A stretch of 64,000 bases of DNA from Methanoregula sp. (GCA_041645435.1 JBAZQB010000001.1:372001-436000); one strand, 5' to 3'; shown: positions 35,726 to 44,695, numbered from the stretch's first letter. The notes: generated from the letters alone by a model not told the origin. Numbers and translations are program-made.

Positions 35726-36880
35726 ATGAACCTACGAAAATTTGGCGTCGTCCTGTTGGCACTGCTGCTGGCAGCGATGGCGGTGGTACCGATCGCGAGC
35801 GCGGCAGAAAGTGTAAAAGACGTTGTGGCGGATAATGCTGGTAGGGATGAAATACCCGTTCAATTACCGCAGTTGCAGTATAATATCAATCAGAATACTG
35901 TCATGGTGGGAAATGATTTGAGTCCTGATGAAAATGTACAAAATGATCAGATCATCCAAACCTCTAAGGCAATCCAGAATCCTACAATATCGAAAATCCC
36001 CTATGGATCAATCATCCAGCATTCAAAAAATGGCATGACATCGGTATTTGATTCGACAGGAAAACAACTTCTCATCACAGATGACGCAAACGCGAAGAGA
36101 ATTGCTGCTCCCGGGGGATATAAAGCAGCATCAAAGATTCATCAGGTTCCAAATGGATCCATTATCCGGACAAATGGCGAGATAACCACTGTCGATTCTG
36201 ATGGAAGACGTATTTTAACCGTTTTGAATCCGGATAATCCATTAATCCTTCCGGGATATGATGGCTGGATTGAGTCTTCACGTGACTTGACGGTAAGCGA
36301 ACTAGGGCAATTCATAGCATATTGGACAGTCCCTTCATCGCCACCAACCCCGCAAACAGACACGACAGATTTCCTGTTTAATGGTATTCAGCCAAGTTCG
36401 AGCGGCGGAATTGTTCAACCTGTATTAGAATGGAACCAAGCCGGAAGTGGTCGCTGGACCGGGAGAGCATGGTATGTTGATCAATATGGTGTAGGGTATC
36501 CTAGTAATCCTATCAATGTAAATGTCGGAGATAGTATTGCAGGAACACTAGGCTGGAATCCCAATATCCAACACTGGAATATCATATTTGCCGATCAAAC
36601 CACGGGACAATCCATGAGTATCGTTTCAGAAAACGCAGCAAATATTGGATCTACGAATCTTCAGATGTACACCGCACTTGAAGGGTATGGTGTGGATGAT
36701 AATTCCGATGTGCCGGGGCATACAACATTTAATAATATGCGGATCAGAGATGTCAACTTAAATGTTGTTGATATTGATTGGGTAAAGCTGGTGGAATATG
36801 ATCCACACAATGCGTTGACGAACCTTGACGTAACCTGGACCTCGGATACACAGGTGACCCTGCACACTGCAAATGCATAA
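35726..36880 (+). CDS. Secreted beta-sandwich protein, resembling glutamic (G1/neprosin-like) peptidases
   Basis: A 384-aa exported protein. Signal peptide MNLRKFGVVLLALLLAAMAV with cleavage after ASA at about 26. Residues 30-165 are a low-complexity linker with repeated YGSIIQHSKNG/PNGSIIRTNGE-type hairpins. The C-terminal 210 residues are all-beta: FIAYWTVPSSP, GGIVQPVLEWNQ, GRAWYVDQYGVG and IQHWNIIFADQTTGQSMSI, which is the strand order of concanavalin-like G1/G3 peptidases, where a Gln and a Glu are catalytic. I cannot place the second catalytic residue confidently, so a binding role is equally possible. Confidence 0.65.
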   Translation: MNLRKFGVVLLALLLAAMAVVPIASAAESVKDVVADNAGRDEIPVQLPQLQYNINQNTVMVGNDLSPDENVQNDQIIQTSKAIQNPTISKIPYGSIIQHSKNGMTSVFDSTGKQLLITDDANAKRIAAPGGYKAASKIHQVPNGSIIRTNGEITTVDSDGRRILTVLNPDNPLILPGYDGWIESSRDLTVSELGQFIAYWTVPSSPPTPQTDTTDFLFNGIQPSSSGGIVQPVLEWNQAGSGRWTGRAWYVDQYGVGYPSNPINVNVGDSIAGTLGWNPNIQHWNIIFADQTTGQSMSIVSENAANIGSTNLQMYTALEGYGVDDNSDVPGHTTFNNMRIRDVNLNVVDIDWVKLVEYDPHNALTNLDVTWTSDTQVTLHTANA

Positions 36881-36909
36881 TGAAAAAATACCTTTTTTGG
36901 TGAAGATGA

Positions 36910-37419
36910 ATGAAACGACGATCAATAATCGGGATAATTCTGATCCTTGCGATACTTGCCGCCATATGCTATGTATCGATTAATCAGATGTTACCTAGGT
37001 CAGATGAAATTGATAAAAACAATATAACACTGATCGTTCCCGGCAAATCTCATTTTGGGGCAGAAGAGACATACTTATCCTCAAACTTTGGGAAAGTTGA
37101 AGCCGGAAAAAATATTGCCTTCGAATTGCGAATTGAAAAAAACCAGGAGGCAATCAGGAATGAGACGATTATTCCTTCCCGTGTGAAGGGAAAATACTCC
37201 GATGTTGAATTACCGTTGCCCAGCGGTATGACCATCAGCTGTACTCCATCTGCATTTACCTCGTATCCCGGAAAAGTGTATAACGTGAGTACTATCCTGA
37301 CGACAACAAACGAGGTTCCGGAAGACACATATTTCTTTAGAATTCAACGATATTTTGATTCCGGTATTGAGACCCTTTGGATCAGTGTGCATGTAGCCGT
37401 TCCAACCCAAAGTACCTGA
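36910..37419 (+). CDS. Membrane-anchored extracellular protein, unknown function
   Basis: A 169-aa protein with an N-terminal membrane anchor (KRRSIIGIILILAILAAICY) and an extracellular beta-rich domain of about 135 residues. The domain (GKNIAFELRIEKN, LPLPSGMTISCTPSAF, YNVSTILTTTNEVPEDTYFF) resembles immunoglobulin-like or CARDB-type surface domains in methanogens. It follows the peptidase-like gene by 29 bp in the same direction and may be its surface partner. Confidence 0.65.
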   Translation: MKRRSIIGIILILAILAAICYVSINQMLPRSDEIDKNNITLIVPGKSHFGAEETYLSSNFGKVEAGKNIAFELRIEKNQEAIRNETIIPSRVKGKYSDVELPLPSGMTISCTPSAFTSYPGKVYNVSTILTTTNEVPEDTYFFRIQRYFDSGIETLWISVHVAVPTQST

Positions 37420-37680
37420 ATATCCGAACGTGACGCAAGAGGAGTAGATGCTTCAAAGGCTATCGAGACAATCACCAATGGCCGATACCAGAGCGATACA
37501 TTGGTTTCCTCCAATTTCCCGCAGTCACACACCGTATACCTTCAATCTGGACAAAAATACGGGCTGTGGCTTCTTGGGGCTCTCATCCTCCTGATGCGCA
37601 TCCCCCTCACTTTCACCCCGCTAACCGGGTTCCTTATCCTCACAAGTACCGAGACTCTGGATAAGGAACGCGATTCAACC

Positions 37681-38802
37681 ATGAAACCCAGTACCGCGAT
37701 AGCAAAACCATCCGGAGAACCCCTCCTCCCTCTCGTTAAAGAGATCCGGGAGCTGGTACAAAGCGCTCGCAGGACCGCCAGCCAGAACGTCAACAGCCTG
37801 CAGGTTATCACCAACTTCGAGATAGGCCGGCGGATTGTGGAGTTTGAACAACAGGGGAGTAAACGTGCGGAATACGGGGAGCGAATAGTACGGGAACTAT
37901 CATACAGATTAACCGAAGAGCTCGGGCGCGGTTTTTCAAAGAGAAACCTTGAGTATATACGTCGGTTTTATCTCGAATACCGTGACGTAACTCCGCAAAT
38001 TGCGCAAACACTGTCTGCGCAATTGCCGGTAAAAACACCGGCGAAAATACCAATAAGTCAGACAGACCCTGCCCAATTCACCCCCCGGTTCACCCTCAGC
38101 TGGTCCCACTACGTCTTCCTCATGAATATCGACAACCGGGATGAACGCCGGTTTTATGAAATAGAATCCGGCCAAAACCAATGGTCACTTTCCGAGCTCA
38201 AACGGCAGTTCAACTCCGGGATCTACGAACGGCTCGCACTCAGCAGGGATAAAAACGGGGTAAAATCTCTCGCTGATAAAGGACAGATTATCGGTAATCC
38301 GCAGGACGTGCTCAAAGATCCCTACGTCCTCGAATTTCTCGGGATCGATGAGAGCACGCATTACTCCGAGAGCGATCTCGAATCCGCCATAATCGATAAA
38401 CTTGAAACTTTCCTGCTGGAACTGGGGAAAGGATTTCTTTTCGAATCCCGGCAGAAGCGGTTCACCTTCGATGCAGATCATTTCTACGTGGACCTCGTCT
38501 TCTACAACCGCATACTCCGGTGTTATGTTTTAATCGACCTCAAGATCGGAAAACTCACCCACGATAATCTCGGCCAGATGCAGATGTACGTCAACTATTA
38601 CAATCGTGAGGTAAAACTAAAAGACGAGAATCCTACCATTGGAATGATACTCTGCAAGACAAAGAACGATGCTCTTGTCAGGCTCACCCTGCCTGAGGAT
38701 GCAAACATCTACGCTTCCCAGTACCAGCTCTACCTCCCCTCAAAAGAAGAGTTGAAGCAGAAACTGATCGAATGGTCAGAAAGCGCTGGTGAACTACCTT
38801 AA
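37681..38802 (+). CDS. DUF1016 (YhcG-type) PDDEXK nuclease
   Basis: A 373-aa protein starting at ATG 37681; the open frame extends back to 37501 but that part looks like an unrelated membrane segment. The N-terminal DUF1016 helical domain (about 15-155) contains RRTASQNVNSLQVITNFEIG and TLSWSHYVFLMNI. The C-terminal nuclease domain has LESAIIDKLETFLLELGKGF, then YVDLVFYN with Asp271, and VLIDLKIGKL with Asp286-x-Lys288, completing the PD-(D/E)xK site. These proteins are common in mobile and defence regions; their target is not established. A truncated paralogue follows at 39.05 kb. Confidence 0.9.
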   Translation: MKPSTAIAKPSGEPLLPLVKEIRELVQSARRTASQNVNSLQVITNFEIGRRIVEFEQQGSKRAEYGERIVRELSYRLTEELGRGFSKRNLEYIRRFYLEYRDVTPQIAQTLSAQLPVKTPAKIPISQTDPAQFTPRFTLSWSHYVFLMNIDNRDERRFYEIESGQNQWSLSELKRQFNSGIYERLALSRDKNGVKSLADKGQIIGNPQDVLKDPYVLEFLGIDESTHYSESDLESAIIDKLETFLLELGKGFLFESRQKRFTFDADHFYVDLVFYNRILRCYVLIDLKIGKLTHDNLGQMQMYVNYYNREVKLKDENPTIGMILCKTKNDALVRLTLPEDANIYASQYQLYLPSKEELKQKLIEWSESAGELP

Positions 38803-39047
38803 GTCCGGGTAACTTATCATGAAGTTCCGGATTGATGCGGACATGAATGATTTCTGCATCATTCAAAGTCCCCTTCGTCTCCGGTAATTGTCCCACAGGC
38901 TGCGGGACAAACAAGTAAGAGCCAGGGTAGAGAAATGATCTTGGGCCCCCTCATCGCGAACACGATACAGTACTTCTAGCTTAGGCTCAAGCCACAGTCT
39001 GGATCCTGATTGATTTTCAGAGCACCAGGCCCTGCCCACACAGCCAG

Positions 39048-39953
39048 GGGCGGAGACTTACCGATGAGTTTGGAAGAGGTTTTTCTTCAACGAATCTGAA
39101 GAACTTTCGTAAGTTCTTTTTAGCATTTCCTGATGGTTGTCAGGAGGGCGATATTCCGATTGCCCGAAAAGGGTACACAGTGTGTGCCGAATTGAGCTGG
39201 TCGCATTACCGTCTCCTGATGCGGGTGGAGAACCCCGCCGCCCGGGGATATTATATCAGCGAAGCAATAAGCCAGAACTGGAGCGTCCGGGCCCTTGAGC
39301 GGCAGATCGATTCCCTCTATTTTGAACGATTACTCACAAGCCGCGACCGGGATGCGGTTATGACTGAAGCAAAGGAATTGACACAGCCGCTTGCCAAACG
39401 CCCGGAAGAATTTATCAGGGACCCGTATGTGCTGGAGTTTCTGCAAATTCCAACTTCCGCTTCATACCTGGAGCGGGATCTTGAGCAGGCACTTATCGAC
39501 AAGCTGCAGCAGTTCCTCCTGGAGCTGGGTAAAGGATTCTCATTTGTATCCCGCCAGTACAGGATCAGCACTGAAACATCGGAATTTTATATCGACCTTG
39601 TCTTCTACCACTTCATCCTCAAGTGTTTTGTTCTCATCGATCTCAAAACGGGAAAGCTGACACATCAGGATATCGGGCAGATGGATATGTATGTACGGTT
39701 GTTTGAAGACCGGGTAAAAACAGATGGAGACAACCCGACAATCGGCATTATTCTTTGCACGGAGAAAGATGAAACAGTGGTCCGGTATTCAGCGCTGAAT
39801 GATAACAGCCAGCTCTTTGCATCGCGGTATAAACTCTACCTCCCCAGTGAACAGGAACTGATCGAAGAGATTGAACGTGAGAAGGAAATAATGCGGAGAC
39901 AGCAGACGAATCGCTCCCAAAGATCCGTAACCTCGCGATCAAAATCGAAGTGA
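39048..39953 (+). pseudogene. DUF1016 nuclease paralogue missing its N-terminus
   Basis: The conserved frame can be read from about 39048 (RRLTDEFGRGFSSTNLKNF) through GTG 39180 to the stop at 39953, with no break. The nuclease half is complete: DLEQALIDKLQQFLLELGKG, FYIDLVFYH and VLIDLKTGKL. About 70 residues that should precede the first visible block are absent and no start codon with a ribosome site is seen, so the gene is 5'-truncated. A shorter product from GTG 39180 would still hold the catalytic domain and could be active. Confidence 0.75.
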
Positions 39954-39973
39954 TTCGGGGTTACTCTGTCTGT

Positions 39974-40085
39974 TTCCCCGGCACAACCCCCCTCACTCCC
40001 CCTCTCGCATCCGGCACATCCCCGACATATCGCGGAATCACAGGACAATTGCAATCCCACAACATCCTACCCGGCCGGAAATTCC
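39974..40085 (-). pseudogene. HIT-family gene 3'-end relic, copy 1
   Basis: Shares TCCCCGGCACAACCCCCC and CATCCGGCACATCCCCGACA with the 3' end of the HIT gene at 42117, then drifts. Only the codons after the histidine motif are represented. No frame is kept. Confidence 0.6.
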
Positions 40086-40091
40086 CTTAGC

Positions 40092-40370
40092 TCACTCCCC
40101 CACCGCATCAATCTCCAGCACCTTCACCATCACCGAACCCCCCGGCCCGGCTCTCAGCCACAAGGGAAACAACCCCCGGATCAATCGCATAAAACTATAC
40201 ACGACAATCACTCCGAACGCGAGGAAGAACACCCACACTTCGAGCGAAATGACCTGCACGTTCCATGCCGAAAGCCAGAGCAGGAGCCAGCCGATCATCG
40301 CAAGGGAAAGGAGGATGCAGGAGAGGCAGGAGAGCACCTCTAAGAATGGCGGGCAACCGGTATCACGCAT
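40092..40370 (-). CDS. Small membrane protein, unknown function
   Basis: A 92-aa frame with two membrane helices (LSCILLSLAMIGWLLLWL and LEVWVFFLAFGVIVVYSF) joined by a short loop and followed by a basic-then-acidic tail. No ribosome site precedes the ATG at 40370, so it would have to be leaderless, and no family is recognised. Moderate coding support only. Confidence 0.45.
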   Translation of the reverse strand: MRDTGCPPFLEVLSCLSCILLSLAMIGWLLLWLSAWNVQVISLEVWVFFLAFGVIVVYSFMRLIRGLFPLWLRAGPGGSVMVKVLEIDAVGE

Positions 40371-40768
40371 ACCCGTATTGTATCGCTGGTGGATGATAGA
40401 TGCTTTGGAGAATTTTTTGTTTTAAAAAAATGAGAATTTCTCCGGCTCCATGCACCAGTTCCCCCGGACCTCAATGAGATAATCGCATTTCTCCCAGAGC
40501 CGTTCCAGTGCTGCATCCTGCCAGCCGGGCATCTTTTCCGTGAACCTGTCAGGGTGAGATTATCTCCCGGGAAAAGCGGCGGGGATAGACCTCGTACATG
40601 TGGTCCAAATAATTGACAATCGCATCAGATCTCTTGTCGATTAACGCCGGAGAGGGAATCTTGTCCCGTTTCTTGGCATTCACGTTTCTCCAGTGCCGGC
40701 AGCAGGTTCCGGAGATTGGTCGCCCGAAAAGATTCTATGCATCAAAAACAATAAAATCCTGAATCATC
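40371..40768 (-). other. Probable gene relic
   Basis: On the minus strand fragments read DKIPSPALIDKRSDAIVNYL then, after a frameshift near 40555, HPDRFTEKMPGWQDAALERL and EKCDYLIEVRGNWCMEPEKF. Both look like real protein but belong to different frames, so this is likely a decayed gene of about 100 codons. I do not recognise the family. Confidence 0.4.
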
Positions 40769-40987
40769 ATGTCCTCCTCAACAGGCTCAGTCGATGAAAA
40801 AATCCGTCTGCTCCCTCCTGATTTACGTGAAGAAGCGATTCACTATATCGATGAACTGGTGAAGCGCTCAAAGAGATCATCTCCCACCTCATTCCGTTGT
40901 GCGGCCGAAGGTACGCTTGCTGAACTCGGCAAACGCTATTCCTCCGTTGAGATCCAGCACAAGGCACTGGAATGGCGGGAAGCCTGA
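40769..40987 (+). CDS. VapB-type antitoxin (DUF2281)
   Basis: A 72-aa protein. LPPDLREEAIHYIDELVKRS is the helix typical of DUF2281 antitoxins, and AAEGTLAELGKRYSSVEIQHKALEWR is the toxin-binding tail (usually ending in KALEWR). It overlaps the PIN-domain gene by one base (TGATG). Expected to bind and block the VapC partner and to repress its own promoter. Confidence 0.82.
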   Translation: MSSSTGSVDEKIRLLPPDLREEAIHYIDELVKRSKRSSPTSFRCAAEGTLAELGKRYSSVEIQHKALEWREA

Positions 40988-41385
40988 TGTACCTTCTCGA
41001 CACCAATATTTTCCTCGAGTACATTCTCCGTCGCTCGCGGGTTGAGGAAGTAAAGGATTTTTTTCACCGGGCCGATCTTACGACTCTGAATATCAGTGAT
41101 TTCTCCCTGCACACGATTGGCGTAATTTACCTGCGGGAACATAAATCCCGGGAATTCCTTACGTTTGTCGATGAAGATATCATCGCCAGCGGGATTCGTA
41201 TCCTCCGTGTGACAACCGATAATTTCTCAAAGATCACCAGGGCCGCAGACCGGTTTCACCTGGATTTTGATGATGCGTACCAGTATGCTGCTGCGGAGCA
41301 ATACAGGTTCTCGATTGTCAGCTTCGACAAGGATTTCGACCGGACAGAAAAAGGAAGAGTGGAGCCAAAGGATCTCTTCCTCTGA
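40987..41385 (+). CDS. VapC-type PIN-domain toxin
   Basis: A 132-aa protein starting at ATG 40987 (MYLLDTNIFLEYIL), which gives the TGATG overlap with the antitoxin; a start at 40972 is less likely. The PIN active site is visible: Asp5 in LLDTN, the acidic run LDFDDAYQY and FDKDFDRT near the C-terminus. PIN toxins cut specific RNAs, often tRNA. Intact, unlike several of its neighbours. Confidence 0.9.
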   Translation: MYLLDTNIFLEYILRRSRVEEVKDFFHRADLTTLNISDFSLHTIGVIYLREHKSREFLTFVDEDIIASGIRILRVTTDNFSKITRAADRFHLDFDDAYQYAAAEQYRFSIVSFDKDFDRTEKGRVEPKDLFL

Positions 41386-41403
41386 TTCCCACAAAATCTC
41401 GCT

Positions 41404-41787
41404 CCGAAGCCCCTTTTGAGCGTAAAATCCTAAACAATAGTGTTCAATTGCCGTTGATCGCCACCAGCACCACGACCATCTAACGTCGTTCAACTCCCAA
41501 AACCCCCTCTTCCAATAACCTCCGTCGTGAAAAAAAGATCCTCGCATTCGCATTCCGGCAGCCTTTCCAAGCAGAGGATGGGCTAAACCAGGTGGCGAAA
41601 AAAGCCCCGATTCCCGGGCCTTTGGCAGCCGTTGGGCGAGGGCGTTTCCGCCCGTATTTTGGCAAACAGAGAGGAATTTAAACAGATTTTCCACGTGAAC
41701 TGAAACCGGCCGTTTTACGGGGTTTCCCGGGAGGGGATTTTGTAAACGGGGCTCAAAACGGGCATATTTACCCTCAGGGTCCAAACC
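41404..41787 (+). repeat. Dispersed repeat, copy 3 (with extended left arm)
   Basis: The common 260 bp begins at about 41519 (ACCTCCGTCGTGAAAAAAAG). A further 110 bp to the left is shared with copy 5 only, including TAGTGTTCAATTG, TTGATCGCCACCAGCACCAC and CCATCTAACGTCGTT. The left tip (CCCCTTTTGAGCGT) also matches part of the hairpin element. Confidence 0.85.
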
Positions 41788-41860
41788 CTGGAATGTTAAG
41801 TACCAGCGGTAAGGGATCCCTAAGGAGGGAGATCAATTCTTCACTTACATGATTTTTTAA

Positions 41861-42135
41861 AAACCTCCGTCGTAAAAAAGTTCCCCACATTCGCATCCCG
41901 GCAGCCTTTCCGGGCCTGGAATGGGCTAAACTACATGGCGAAAAAAGCCCCGATTCCCGGGTCTTTGGCAGCCGTTGGGCGAGGGCGTTTCCGCCCGTAT
42001 TTTGGCAAACAGAGAGGAATTTAAACAGATTTTCCACGCGAACCGAAACGGGCCGTTTTACGGGGTTTTCCGGGCAGGAATCTGGTAAAAGGAGCCCGCT
42101 ACGGGCGTATTTACCCTCAGGGTCCATACCCCCTC
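41861..42135 (+). repeat. Dispersed repeat, copy 4
   Basis: Follows copy 3 by about 75 bp in the same orientation. Nearly identical in CATTCGCATCCCGGCAGCC, GGCGAAAAAAGCCCCGATTC, AACAGAGAGGAATTTAAACA and GGGCGTATTTACCCTCAGG. Its right end runs into the 3' end of the HIT gene. Confidence 0.85.
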
Positions 42136-42515
42136 TTCCCCGGCACAACCCCCCACACACCCCCGCGTGCATCCGGCACATCCCCGACATACCGCGGAAT
42201 CACATGACAATGACAGTGCATCACCGTCTGCCCGGCCGCCTCCCCGACATTGAACCCGATGTTGTATCCCGCAGGAGAGAGCTCCGCCTCAATCACATCC
42301 TTACAAGCATCAATCAAAGAGATCAAAGCCACCCTCTCCTCCGGAGTCATCGAGAAAAAATCCAGCGTATGCCGGAACGGAAGCACGAGCAGGTGCCCCC
42401 TGCTGACCGGGTAACGATCCCAGCGGCCAAAAGCACAGTTCATTACGGGCGACGATCTCATCCGCGACGGGACTCGCAGAACGGGCATTCCTGTAAGCCC
42501 CGGTAATAGAATCAT
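42117..42515 (-). pseudogene. HIT-family hydrolase gene with two 5' frameshifts
   Basis: The main frame encodes GRWDRYPVSRGHLLVLPFRH and the histidine triad GQTVMHCHCHVIPRYVG, i.e. a HIT nucleotide hydrolase. The front is scattered over three frames: CPFCESRR (the zinc pair), then DEIVARNELCF, then GRWDRY. One extra G near CGTCGCGGATGAG and one extra T in TGCTTTTGGC explain both shifts. With them corrected the N-terminus is a textbook one. As written, a product could only start in the wrong frame and would lack the zinc motif. Either sequencing errors or a recent pseudogene. Confidence 0.8.
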
Positions 42516-42556
42516 TTATTGATTCCGGAAGTGAATGGTGAATCTGGAAGTTTTAA

Positions 42557-43019
42557 GTGAAAGTCTATCTCGATGTGTGCTGCCTGTGCCGACCGTTTGA
42601 CGACCAGCTCATTCCAAGAATCCGGTATGAAAGTGAAGCCGTCATTGCAATTCTCAACCGGTGTTCACGGGACTGGGAACTTATCTGGAGTTCCGTTAGT
42701 CACGTATGAAGTTGCCAAAATTGTTGATCACGATAGAAAACGGTACGTCAGCACCTTCGCCACAAAGACAACCACAAACATTCTCGTAGACATGGCAATA
42801 AAGGAACGTGCAACCGTGCTCATGAACCTGGGAGTAAAAGCCCTTGACGCGTTGCATATTGCCAGTGCGGAACGGGCGGGTGCAACGGTTCTGGTCACGA
42901 CTGATGACGCATTGAAAAACATTATGAGTCACCACAGCGATATAATTTCCATACGAATCGTAAATCCTGCTGAATGGTATGAGGAGGTGACCGGGAATGA
43001 AAGTGAAGACACTGCATGA
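42557..43019 (+). pseudogene. PIN-domain toxin with a frameshift
   Basis: From GTG 42557 the frame gives VKVYLDVCCLCRPFDDQLIP and runs to a TGA near 42711. The remainder, in another frame, reads VTYEVAKIVDHDRKR, then LGVKALDALHIASAERAGAT, VLVTTDDALKN and IVNPAEWYEE. Together they make one full-length PIN protein of the type found with the small antitoxin that follows. The break is near 42695-42712. The first catalytic Asp is cut off from the rest, so no working toxin is expected. Confidence 0.8.
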
Positions 43020-43218
43020 AATTCATGATGAAGGGATTGATGCCCTGCGTAAGACACTTGGTCCCGTTGACATGGTCCGCTTCATTCAGATGTTTGATCA
43101 TGGAAAGGGGGATTATACCAAGGAGCGCAAGCAGTGGCTAAGTAACGATCTTGATGAAATCTACAACGAGATCCTTGAGATGCAGAAACAGGCCAAAACG
43201 GTCTCTGGTTCAGAATAA
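42997..43218 (+). CDS. Antitoxin-like small protein, copy 1
   Basis: A 73-aa protein: TLHEIHDEGIDALRKTLGPV, then MVRFIQMFDHGKGDYTKERKQ and a helical tail. This is a small family found next to PIN toxins in archaea and cyanobacteria. GGAGGTGA lies directly upstream, inside the end of the PIN gene. Because the toxin is broken the antitoxin is now an orphan. Clearly paralogous to the protein at 43312. Confidence 0.78.
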   Translation: MKVKTLHEIHDEGIDALRKTLGPVDMVRFIQMFDHGKGDYTKERKQWLSNDLDEIYNEILEMQKQAKTVSGSE

Positions 43219-43256
43219 ACATCCTTTTTTTGTGACCGGAAAAGCGGCATGCTCAT

Positions 43257-43317
43257 CAGATAACTATTGAAGTTAAAAATCCCGTTGAATGGCTTATGGA
43301 GGTGAACGAACATGGAA
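43257..43317 (+). pseudogene. Last codons of a lost second PIN toxin
   Basis: The frame reads QITIEVKNPVEWLMEVNEHG, which lines up with SIRIVNPAEWYEEVTGNES at the end of the PIN gene at 42557. It leads straight into the second antitoxin, as in the first module. Everything upstream of it is gone. Confidence 0.7.
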
Positions 43318-43521
43318 GCAAAGACACTCAATGAAATTCACAAACAGGGTATTGATGCACTCGTGAAAGTACTTGGACCCCTCGATGCGGTCCGGTTCCT
43401 CCAGATATATGACCCGGGAAGCGGTGATTACACCAAAGAACGAAAACAGTGGCTTGAACAGGATCCTGACAAATATCTTGCGGCTGTTATCGCTCACGGG
43501 AAGAAAAAGACCAAGGCTTAA
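43312..43521 (+). CDS. Antitoxin-like small protein, copy 2
   Basis: A 69-aa paralogue of the protein at 42997, sharing TLNEIHKQGIDALVKVLGP and AVRFLQIYDPGSGDYTKERK with the same spacing, and a strong GGAGGTGA site. It arose by duplication of the toxin-antitoxin module; its own toxin survives only as the 20-codon tail before it. Confidence 0.78.
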   Translation: MEAKTLNEIHKQGIDALVKVLGPLDAVRFLQIYDPGSGDYTKERKQWLEQDPDKYLAAVIAHGKKKTKA

Positions 43522-43554
43522 CTCTTTTTTAATTTATTCCGGGGATACCCGGGC

Positions 43555-43690
43555 TCATCCCCCCGCACCCCCTATATGCATCCGGCACATCCCCGACATC
43601 TCGCGGAATCACATTATCCCTTCACAAAAAAGTCAACCCGGCCGCCACACCGGCATTGAACCCGTGGTCATACCCCGGGTGCTGGATACA
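43555..43690 (-). pseudogene. HIT-family gene 3'-end relic, copy 2
   Basis: Shares GCATCCGGCACATCCCCGAC, CGCGGAATCACA, CCCGGCCGCC and CATTGAACCCG with the HIT gene at 42117, with a substituted stretch over the histidine-triad codons. Not translatable. Confidence 0.65.
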
Positions 43691-43776
43691 ACAAGGGAAA
43701 CCGGAAAAATTCCCCTAACAAAGAATTATCGCCCCTTGTGTTACACTGTACAATAAAATATCACGGATGTGCTTTC

Positions 43777-44001
43777 ATGCTCGTCAAATTTGAAATTTAT
43801 TCTGATAACAAATACTGGTGCGGCCGGGGCATCGGTGTCGATATTTTCACGCAAGGGAAAACTCTCGATGAACTGATGGTAAACATCCGTGAAGCAGTCG
43901 AGCTTCACTTTGAAGAAGAACTGGCTAAAGGGGAGAGTATCCGTATCCTCTCGATATCTGAAACCGAGGTAGGTACTGTTGCCCGGGCTTCCGGTTGTTA
44001 G
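43777..44001 (+). CDS. HicB-like antitoxin
   Basis: A 74-aa protein from ATG 43777. It has the HicB partial RNase H-like fold: MLVKFEIYSDNKYWCGRG, GVDIFTQGKTLDELMVNIRE, then AVELHFEEE. It lacks a C-terminal DNA-binding domain. It overlaps the hicA reading frame that follows. Since hicA is frameshifted, the antitoxin is probably unpaired. Confidence 0.82.
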   Translation: MLVKFEIYSDNKYWCGRGIGVDIFTQGKTLDELMVNIREAVELHFEEELAKGESIRILSISETEVGTVARASGC

Positions 44002-44220
44002 TGGAAAAGATCTCATCAGGGTCTTTTCAAGACTGGGGTACCATTTTGTCCGTCAGCGGGGCAGCCATGCCAACTAAAATGTATGACACCTGCCTGTGAA
44101 CATACAATAACAATTCCCCTGCATAATGAAATTGCACCAGGAACATTGAACGATATACTTTCAAAAGTTGCGATATGGAAAGGAATATCAAAAGATGAAT
44201 TGATTCGGATGCTTAAGTAG
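43979..44220 (+). pseudogene. HicA mRNA interferase with a frameshift
   Basis: From a TTG at 43979 the frame reads LPVVSGKDLIRVFSRLGYHF then VRQRGSHAN and a TAA. One base later the other frame continues MTPACEHTITIPLHNEIAPG and TLNDILSKVAIWKGISKDEL to a TAG at 44218. GSH with the catalytic His and the HNEIAPGTL motif are the HicA signature. Loss of one A in GCCAACTAAAATG explains the break. Toxin inactive as written. Confidence 0.8.
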
Positions 44221-44245
44221 CAGATGAATCGATCAAAGTGAGCAA

Positions 44246-44630
44246 AGCCCCGATGAGCATTAACTCCTAATCAATAGTGTTCAATTGCTGTTGATCGCCA
44301 CCAGCACCACGACCATCTAACGTCGTTTAACTCCCAAAACCCCCTCTTCCAAAAACCTCCGTCGTGAAAAAAAGATCCTCGCATTCGCATTCCGGCAGCC
44401 TTTCCAAGCAGAGGATGGGCTAAACCAGGTGGCGAAAAAAGCCCCGATTCCCGGGCCTTTGGCAGCCATTGTGCGAGGGAGTTTCCGCCCGTATTTTGCC
44501 AAACAGAGAGGAATTTAAACAGATTTTCCACGCGAACCGAAACGGGCCGTTTTACGGGGTTTTCCGGGCAGGGATCTGGTAAAAGGAGCCCGCTACGGGC
44601 GTATTTACCCTCATGGTCCATACCCCCTCT
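44246..44630 (+). repeat. Dispersed repeat, copy 5 (with extended left arm)
   Basis: Almost identical to copy 3 over its extended left part and common core; the right end (CTACGGGCGTATTTACCCTC, then CCATACCCCCTCTTCCCC) is closer to copy 4. The mixture suggests gene conversion among copies. Confidence 0.85.
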
Positions 44631-44663
44631 TCCCCGGCACATCCCCCTATTCCCGGCTCAAAT

Positions 44664-44683
44664 GTTATATATAGTTATATAAC
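44664..44683. promoter_or_regulatory. Palindromic operator/TATA of toxin-antitoxin operon
   Basis: GTTATATATAGTTATATAAC has perfect 8-bp arms (GTTATATA / TATATAAC) around TAGT and ends 13 bp before the antitoxin start codon. It contains TATA-box-like sequence, so a bound antitoxin would block TBP. Confidence 0.6.
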
Positions 44684-44695
44684 AAAAATTATCCT

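Noticed and set aside
44317..44642. Open frames running through the dispersed repeat copies
   Set aside because: Frames are broken or shifted between copies and no copy has a ribosome site.
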